DNA of 64,000 nt from Sutcliffiella halmapala (lineage in GTDB: Bacteria > Bacillota > Bacilli > Bacillales > Bacillaceae_I). The number at the start of each line of letters is the position of its first letter. Within the stretch, counting starts at the first letter, position 1. A program made the position numbers and the translations under genes. The stretch is taken from NCBI RefSeq assembly GCF_002019665.1, contig NZ_KV917375.1, positions 3,547,445 through 3,611,444 of the forward strand. The letters are read 5' to 3'. Below the pieces are notes generated by a model. The model ran no database searches and was not told the origin of the DNA. It worked only from the letters and a program-made list of their open reading frames with translations. Below are positions 59,317 through 64,000 of the stretch, one piece after another.

Positions 59317-60501
59317 ATGATTATGCAGGGCAATTGGAATCAACAGTTGGTAAAGAAGGAAAATAAATCGTTAGTGTTACATTTAATTAAGCAAAACTCC
59401 CCTATTTCTCGAGCTCATACCTCACAAGTTTCGGGACTAAATAAGGGAACTGTCTCATCCCTTGTTTCAGAGCTATTGGAAGAAAAATTAATTTATGAAT
59501 CGGGACCTGGTGAATCTAGTGGAGGAAGACGTCCCGTCATGCTTTTGTTTAATCAAGGAGCAGGCTTTTCTATCGGAATCGATTTAGGAGTTAACTATAT
59601 TTTAGGTGTGCTTTCTGATTTAAACGGAAATATTGTTCAAAAAAAGCAGGAATTTTATCAAAATATCTCTCTTGAAGATACACTCGAGCGATTAACTCAG
59701 GTAATTTCCTATTTAATCAAAGCTGCTCCTCCTTCTCATTATGGTGTTATCGGTATCGGGATTGGAGCACCGGGTATTGTTAATAACGAAGGAGATGTAT
59801 TATTAGCCCCTAATCTAGGCTGGAAAAACGTCTCTCTTAAGGAAGAAATGGAGAAAACCTTTAACATTCCGGTAATAGTTGAAAATGAAGCAAATGCTGG
59901 TGCATATGGCGAAAAGCAATTTGGAGTTGGTCAGGAATCGGAAAATCTTATATATGTGAGCGCAGGAATTGGAATAGGGGCCGGAATTATTATTAATAAT
60001 GAGCTATATAAAGGGATAAACGGTTACTCTGGAGAGCTCGGTCATATGACAATTGATCGCGAGGGCATACAGTGTAGATGTGGGAATAAAGGCTGTTGGG
60101 AGTTATATGCATCAGAGCAAGCTCTTTTATCAAAAGCCAATAGTCTAGAGTGGGAACTTAGTGATAGTAGTCCTATTCAATTAGAAACCCTCATTAACCT
60201 TGCAGATCAGGACGTGCGACAAGCTATTGACCTTTTTGAAGAAATTGGTCGTTCCATCGGTGTTGGTCTAATTAATATTATTCACACATTTAATCCGAAG
60301 CAAATAATTGTCGGAAATCGTCTAGTAGAGGCTAGAAAATGGATAGAACCTTCTGTTGAAGACGTAGTGAGACAATATACCTTACCATTTCATCAAACGG
60401 ATATTAAACTATCCTTCTCAGACTTATCCACTCCTGTCTCCGCTTTAGGGGTAGCAGCTTTTTCTATTGAAAACTTTTTTAAGTCCATCCAAACAGTATA
60501 A
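59317..60501 (+). CDS. xylR: Xylose operon repressor, ROK family
   Basis: A 394-residue repressor. N-terminal winged helix-turn-helix (SPISRAHTSQVSGLNKGTVS) precedes a ROK sugar-kinase-like domain with IGIDLGVNYILG, GIGIGAPGIV, the zinc-binding CRCGNKGCWELYASE and GELGHMTI. Xylose relieves repression. Divergent from xylA across a 210-bp region with the operator. RBS GGAAGGGAAG; either ATG at 59317 or 59323 may be used. Confidence 0.95.
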   Translation: MIMQGNWNQQLVKKENKSLVLHLIKQNSPISRAHTSQVSGLNKGTVSSLVSELLEEKLIYESGPGESSGGRRPVMLLFNQGAGFSIGIDLGVNYILGVLSDLNGNIVQKKQEFYQNISLEDTLERLTQVISYLIKAAPPSHYGVIGIGIGAPGIVNNEGDVLLAPNLGWKNVSLKEEMEKTFNIPVIVENEANAGAYGEKQFGVGQESENLIYVSAGIGIGAGIIINNELYKGINGYSGELGHMTIDREGIQCRCGNKGCWELYASEQALLSKANSLEWELSDSSPIQLETLINLADQDVRQAIDLFEEIGRSIGVGLINIIHTFNPKQIIVGNRLVEARKWIEPSVEDVVRQYTLPFHQTDIKLSFSDLSTPVSALGVAAFSIENFFKSIQTV

Positions 60502-60539
60502 AAAACGGGTACCAGCACTTAACCTGGTACCCGTTTTCT
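60502..60539. terminator. Bidirectional terminator between xylR and the GH39 gene
   Basis: AAAACGGGTACCAG (60502-60515) pairs perfectly with CTGGTACCCGTTTT (60524-60537). Confidence 0.92.
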
Positions 60540-60547
60540 TTCTATAT

Positions 60548-62053
60548 TTAGTAAGAATTTATTAAACTATCATCTAATCCAAAGTAAGTGTTCGTTTCAT
60601 CTTTTACTGGAATTATCTCAATAAGTGTTATTTCATTCTTTGTAAGTGTGATAGTTAGATCGATGATTCCATTTTCTGCTGTATCTTTCCACGTACTTAA
60701 CTTCGGCTTGGCTGCCTGTTTTAATGTTTCTACAGAGTTTTTATCAGGAAATCTTGGTCTGCCCATTTCCTGCCAGACCCTCCACGGATTTGCATGCTGC
60801 TCATCTACTGTTTGGCGCTTTATAAATACATTCCCTGAAGCAACCGGGAGTTCTAAACGGAGCTCTCTTTCAAAGCCTTCTCCTTTTTCCAGTACTTCAT
60901 TCCATGCAACTAATACGACAGTGCCATCTTTTCTTTTTGTGACAAGAACTTGCTCATCACGATAAACTTGAGTTTCTCCTAATTGATGAAAAAAGGCAAA
61001 CAAATGAAAGGTTGGCTTTGGAATTTCATTTAAAGCCATCAATCCAAAGCCACCATGGAATTGAGCTTTTGGAACATCCGCTTCCTCGAAAACATCACTA
61101 AATGTCCAGTAAGAGAAAGAATCTACATAATCTCCACCCTCACTTAGTATTCTTGCTAAGTACGCTGCATTTAATGGTGTATCATGCACTGGATTAATTG
61201 GACTATAAGAAGTATTGTATTCTGTTATATGAAACGGCAATTCCGGGAATGGAGATTCCTTGATTAGTCCCTTTACGACCTTAAATTGATGTAACATGTC
61301 TGTATTGTCTACTAAGTTTTGATAATAATAGTCTGGTGTCACTTTATTTGGACTTTCTGATGTGTAAGCATGTCTACTAACAAAATCTACTGGGACATTT
61401 TCCGTATGGCAGAATTGAAGAAAATCCACAATCCACTGATCGGCTCCCCCACAAATTGCAGGACCACCTACTTGTAGCTCAGAATTCACTTCTTTTACCG
61501 CGTTAGCCGTCACTTTATAGAGCTTGAAATACTCCTCTTTATTCGCTCCTTCCCAAAAATTAGTTAGATTTGGTTCATTCCACACTTCAAAGGGCCAGGT
61601 TTTCACTTCGTCTATTCCATATCGTTCGATAAAATGAGAAACTACCGCTACAATTAAATCCTTCCACTTTCCATAATCCTTTGGAGGAGTTACATTCCCC
61701 TTCCAATAAAATATCGTTTGATCTCCTGAAGCAAGTTGAGATGGCATGAAACCAAACTCAATAAATGGACGAATTCCTATTTCCAGAAAAGAATCAAAAA
61801 TTCGGTCGATATACGTAAAGTTATAAAAGACTTTCGTTTCTTCGCCAACCTTGATTTCTCGATAAATTCCCACATCGTCCGAAAGTAGACCATGACCGCG
61901 TATATATTTGAACCCGATTTTTTCCTTAACGATTTTCAAATGATCTAAGTATTCCTTTTGCAAGGCAAGTCCTAGGCGGCCAGTTCCAACGCAGAAATTC
62001 CAGTTCGTATTAAGAATTGTACCGGTCTCTTCTTGAACCTTAATAGATTTCAT
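60548..62053 (-). CDS. xynB: Beta-xylosidase, glycoside hydrolase family 39
   Basis: A 501-residue retaining beta-xylosidase that releases xylose from xylo-oligosaccharides. The acid/base E160 (FEVWNEPNL) and nucleophile E278 ([11 protein letters not shown]) fall at exactly the positions I recall for Geobacillus XynB1. There is no signal peptide, so it acts inside the cell on imported oligomers. RBS AAGGAG. It follows the GH67 gene by 33 nt. Confidence 0.94.
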   Translation of the reverse strand: MKSIKVQEETGTILNTNWNFCVGTGRLGLALQKEYLDHLKIVKEKIGFKYIRGHGLLSDDVGIYREIKVGEETKVFYNFTYIDRIFDSFLEIGIRPFIEFGFMPSQLASGDQTIFYWKGNVTPPKDYGKWKDLIVAVVSHFIERYGIDEVKTWPFEVWNEPNLTNFWEGANKEEYFKLYKVTANAVKEVNSELQVGGPAICGGADQWIVDFLQFCHTENVPVDFVSRHAYTSESPNKVTPDYYYQNLVDNTDMLHQFKVVKGLIKESPFPELPFHITEYNTSYSPINPVHDTPLNAAYLARILSEGGDYVDSFSYWTFSDVFEEADVPKAQFHGGFGLMALNEIPKPTFHLFAFFHQLGETQVYRDEQVLVTKRKDGTVVLVAWNEVLEKGEGFERELRLELPVASGNVFIKRQTVDEQHANPWRVWQEMGRPRFPDKNSVETLKQAAKPKLSTWKDTAENGIIDLTITLTKNEITLIEIIPVKDETNTYFGLDDSLINSY

Positions 62054-62086
62054 GATAATCTCCTTATCTTCATTAAGAATAATAAA

Positions 62087-64000
62087 TCAATAAATTTTTC
62101 TACCTAATTCGTCTGCTATTCCAGACTTTCGATAAAAGTACGTATTAATAATATCTCTCCATTCCTTTGAATGCGCAAGCTGAATCTCAAGTCTCTCTAA
62201 GACCTCTTTATATTTTTGTTTGTCCACCCTTCCATTCAACTTTTCCCATCTTTCTTTCAATACGGTAACTTGCTCCACCCCTACAAAATGGGTGTTGTAA
62301 ATATGCTGGATAACCGTTTCGCCTGATTTAAGCTGATGGGTATACGGAACATGATGGAAGAATAATACTAGATTATCAGGGCAAGTCTCCAACGATTCAT
62401 AAAGACTAGTATTTTCCGGAAAATATTGAGTGGTATAACCCGTACCACTTGTTACGGTTCTATTAACACCAATCCCCTGAAAATCAGCATAATGATAAGT
62501 TCCCCATACCGAGTATTCATAGCCATCTACATTTGGTCCGTAATGGTGGTTCGGATTCACCATCCAACCAACACCAAGAGGGGCTGTATAATTTTCATAG
62601 ATTCTCCAAGAATCTGCTAACATTCTATTTACTTGCTCTAACACTTCCTCATCTGCCCCAAATGTTCGGATAATCCACTCATTTGTTATATCTTCTGCTG
62701 ACAATTCAGGATTCCATGTTAGTCTGCCATATCCATATAAATTGGCCTGTGCAAGTGTATGACCAGTCCAATTGGAGTCATCCCCTACATTGATGACAGC
62801 AGAAACTCCACTGAACTTATAAGAATAAAGTGACCCATCCACAATTCGTTTAACAGGAGAACCTTCACCTTTTGCATACGTATCAAAATCTAATACTTCT
62901 TTCCATTGAGGGATTAAATAACATAGATGCTTCTGCTGCCCTGTATACTCCTGGGTAATTTGGAATTCAATGATCTGATTCGTCGTTGGCATCGCTCCAA
63001 ATAATGGAGAAACCGGTTCCCTTACTTGGAAATCCATCGGTCCATTTTTTATTTGCAAAATAACATTATCCATAAACTGTCCATCTAAAGGTTTAAAATG
63101 ATCATAGGCCGCTCGTGCTCGATCTGTCTCGCGATCACGCCAATCTTGCAGACAGTTATAAACAAAACAACGCCAGATGACAACACCGTTAAATGGAAGT
63201 AAAGCTTCTGCTAACATATTGGATCCATCAGCGTGATTTCTGTTATATGTAAATGGACCAGGGCGATGTTCAGAATCGGCTTTTACAACATAACCACCAA
63301 AATCAGGAATATAGTTATATACTTCTGCTGTTTTCTCCTTCCACCATTCCCGAACTCGAGAGTCAAGGGGATCCGCTGTATCAAGCCCCCCAAGCTGAAT
63401 CGTGCTAGCATAGTTAATACTTAAAAAGGTCTTTATTCCATAAGAACGAAAAATCCCTGCTATTTCCGCTACATCAGGTAAATACTCACTCGTTATAAGC
63501 TTCGATTCTATTTCATGAACATTCACATTATTTATTGCAATCCCGTTTATCCCAATAGAAGCCATTAAACGTGCGTAATCTTTGATTCTCTTAAAATTTT
63601 TCGTAAACTGATAATCTTTATAGAAGATGGAATTTCCAGCATACCCTCGCTCTATACTTCCATCCATGTTATCCCAATGATTTAGCATACGCAGTTGATT
63701 TACAGGATTCTCTACAATTGAAACATTCTCCAAATCAGATTTTGTTTGCAGAAGTCTAAGTAAATGGAAAGTGGCATAAAGTAACCCTTTATCCGTTTTA
63801 CCAATTAGAAGTAGACAATTTTGATTATTTACAGTTGCTGCAGTAAGCGCGTATCCTTCATCATTTAATGCTCCCTCGCACTGATCCCAATCAACCTCAT
63901 TAGAAATACCTCTATTATTTAAAGTTGTTAGAATAATAGAAGGTTCCAGTACCTCTACTGTAGAAAATCTCGGTTCCATCCCTGTTATCGCTGTGATTCC
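62087..64000 (-). CDS. aguA: Alpha-glucuronidase, glycoside hydrolase family 67 (partial)
   Basis: The C-terminal 637 residues of AguA; the gene runs off the right edge and the frame stays open there. Highly conserved blocks are present: [85 protein letters not shown] and [20 protein letters not shown]. It removes 4-O-methylglucuronic acid from short xylan fragments in the cytoplasm. Family length of about 680 implies roughly 40 missing residues. Confidence 0.95.
   Translation of the reverse strand, partial: GITAITGMEPRFSTVEVLEPSIILTTLNNRGISNEVDWDQCEGALNDEGYALTAATVNNQNCLLLIGKTDKGLLYATFHLLRLLQTKSDLENVSIVENPVNQLRMLNHWDNMDGSIERGYAGNSIFYKDYQFTKNFKRIKDYARLMASIGINGIAINNVNVHEIESKLITSEYLPDVAEIAGIFRSYGIKTFLSINYASTIQLGGLDTADPLDSRVREWWKEKTAEVYNYIPDFGGYVVKADSEHRPGPFTYNRNHADGSNMLAEALLPFNGVVIWRCFVYNCLQDWRDRETDRARAAYDHFKPLDGQFMDNVILQIKNGPMDFQVREPVSPLFGAMPTTNQIIEFQITQEYTGQQKHLCYLIPQWKEVLDFDTYAKGEGSPVKRIVDGSLYSYKFSGVSAVINVGDDSNWTGHTLAQANLYGYGRLTWNPELSAEDITNEWIIRTFGADEEVLEQVNRMLADSWRIYENYTAPLGVGWMVNPNHHYGPNVDGYEYSVWGTYHYADFQGIGVNRTVTSGTGYTTQYFPENTSLYESLETCPDNLVLFFHHVPYTHQLKSGETVIQHIYNTHFVGVEQVTVLKERWEKLNGRVDKQKYKEVLERLEIQLAHSKEWRDIINTYFYRKSGIADELGRKIY

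Overview
The window is a chromosomal segment of a low-GC, endospore-forming member of the Bacillaceae. The thiamine genes (tenI-thiOSGFD), YkoEDC, Xpt, AdeC, FruRKA, Hmp and YheI/BmrC proteins all match the Bacillus subtilis pattern. Several promoters look SigB- or SigK-like, and the riboswitch classes are typical Bacillus ones. No rRNA, tRNA, CRISPR array, prophage or transposase gene was seen. Species cannot be fixed from sequence alone.

Layout. 0-3.3 kb: the 5' part of a BmrC-type multidrug ABC transporter with an elaborate leader (two short ORFs, two terminators, competing hairpins), a cold-shock protein, flavohaemoprotein with an NsrR-like operator, and a 320-bp repeat element. 3.4-12.8 kb: two TPP-riboswitch operons on the minus strand, tenI-thiO-thiS-thiG-thiF-thiD-thiE (thiazole synthesis and coupling) and tenA-ykoE-ykoD-ykoC (pyrimidine salvage and uptake). 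12.9-22.1 kb: a class A PBP, adenine deaminase behind a guanine-class riboswitch, a universal stress protein, small spore or stress-type genes, a TetR/SMR efflux operon and an aldo/keto reductase. 22.3-27.1 kb: an RsbR-like STAS protein with glutamates at both phospho-threonine positions, then class I ribonucleotide reductase nrdAB behind an adenosylcobalamin riboswitch. 27.1-36.9 kb: membrane proteins, a DedA-UppP operon, several small lipoproteins or secreted proteins, an isolated dxr and a second copy of the 320-bp repeat. 37-39.5 kb: guanine-class riboswitch, xpt and an NCS2 permease. 39.6-51 kb: a glycine-rich protein with 24 units of an 18-bp repeat, a second UppP, a TVP38-type and another DedA-type protein, RodA/FtsW, and two yybP-ykoY (Mn2+) riboswitches. 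One riboswitch precedes a CNNM/CorC-family protein. The other precedes a 37-residue cationic protein, a lipoprotein and a kinase-like protein. 51-54.8 kb: the fructose operon fruR-fruK-fruA. 55-64 kb: xylose and glucuronoxylan use (galM, xylB, xylA, divergent xylR, GH39 beta-xylosidase, GH67 alpha-glucuronidase, the last running off the window).

Main themes: metabolite- and metal-sensing RNA control is dense (two TPP, two purine, one cobalamin, two manganese, one candidate peptide attenuator). Envelope-lipid recycling genes recur (two UppP, two DedA, one TVP38-type). Three Gly/Pro- or Gly/Tyr-rich proteins have SigK-like promoters and are candidates for the outer spore layers. The least explained pieces are the tandem leader upstream of bmrC, the Mn-riboswitch operon with the 37-residue protein, the RsbR-like protein, and a promoter-proximal pseudoknot RNA near 20.8 kb.
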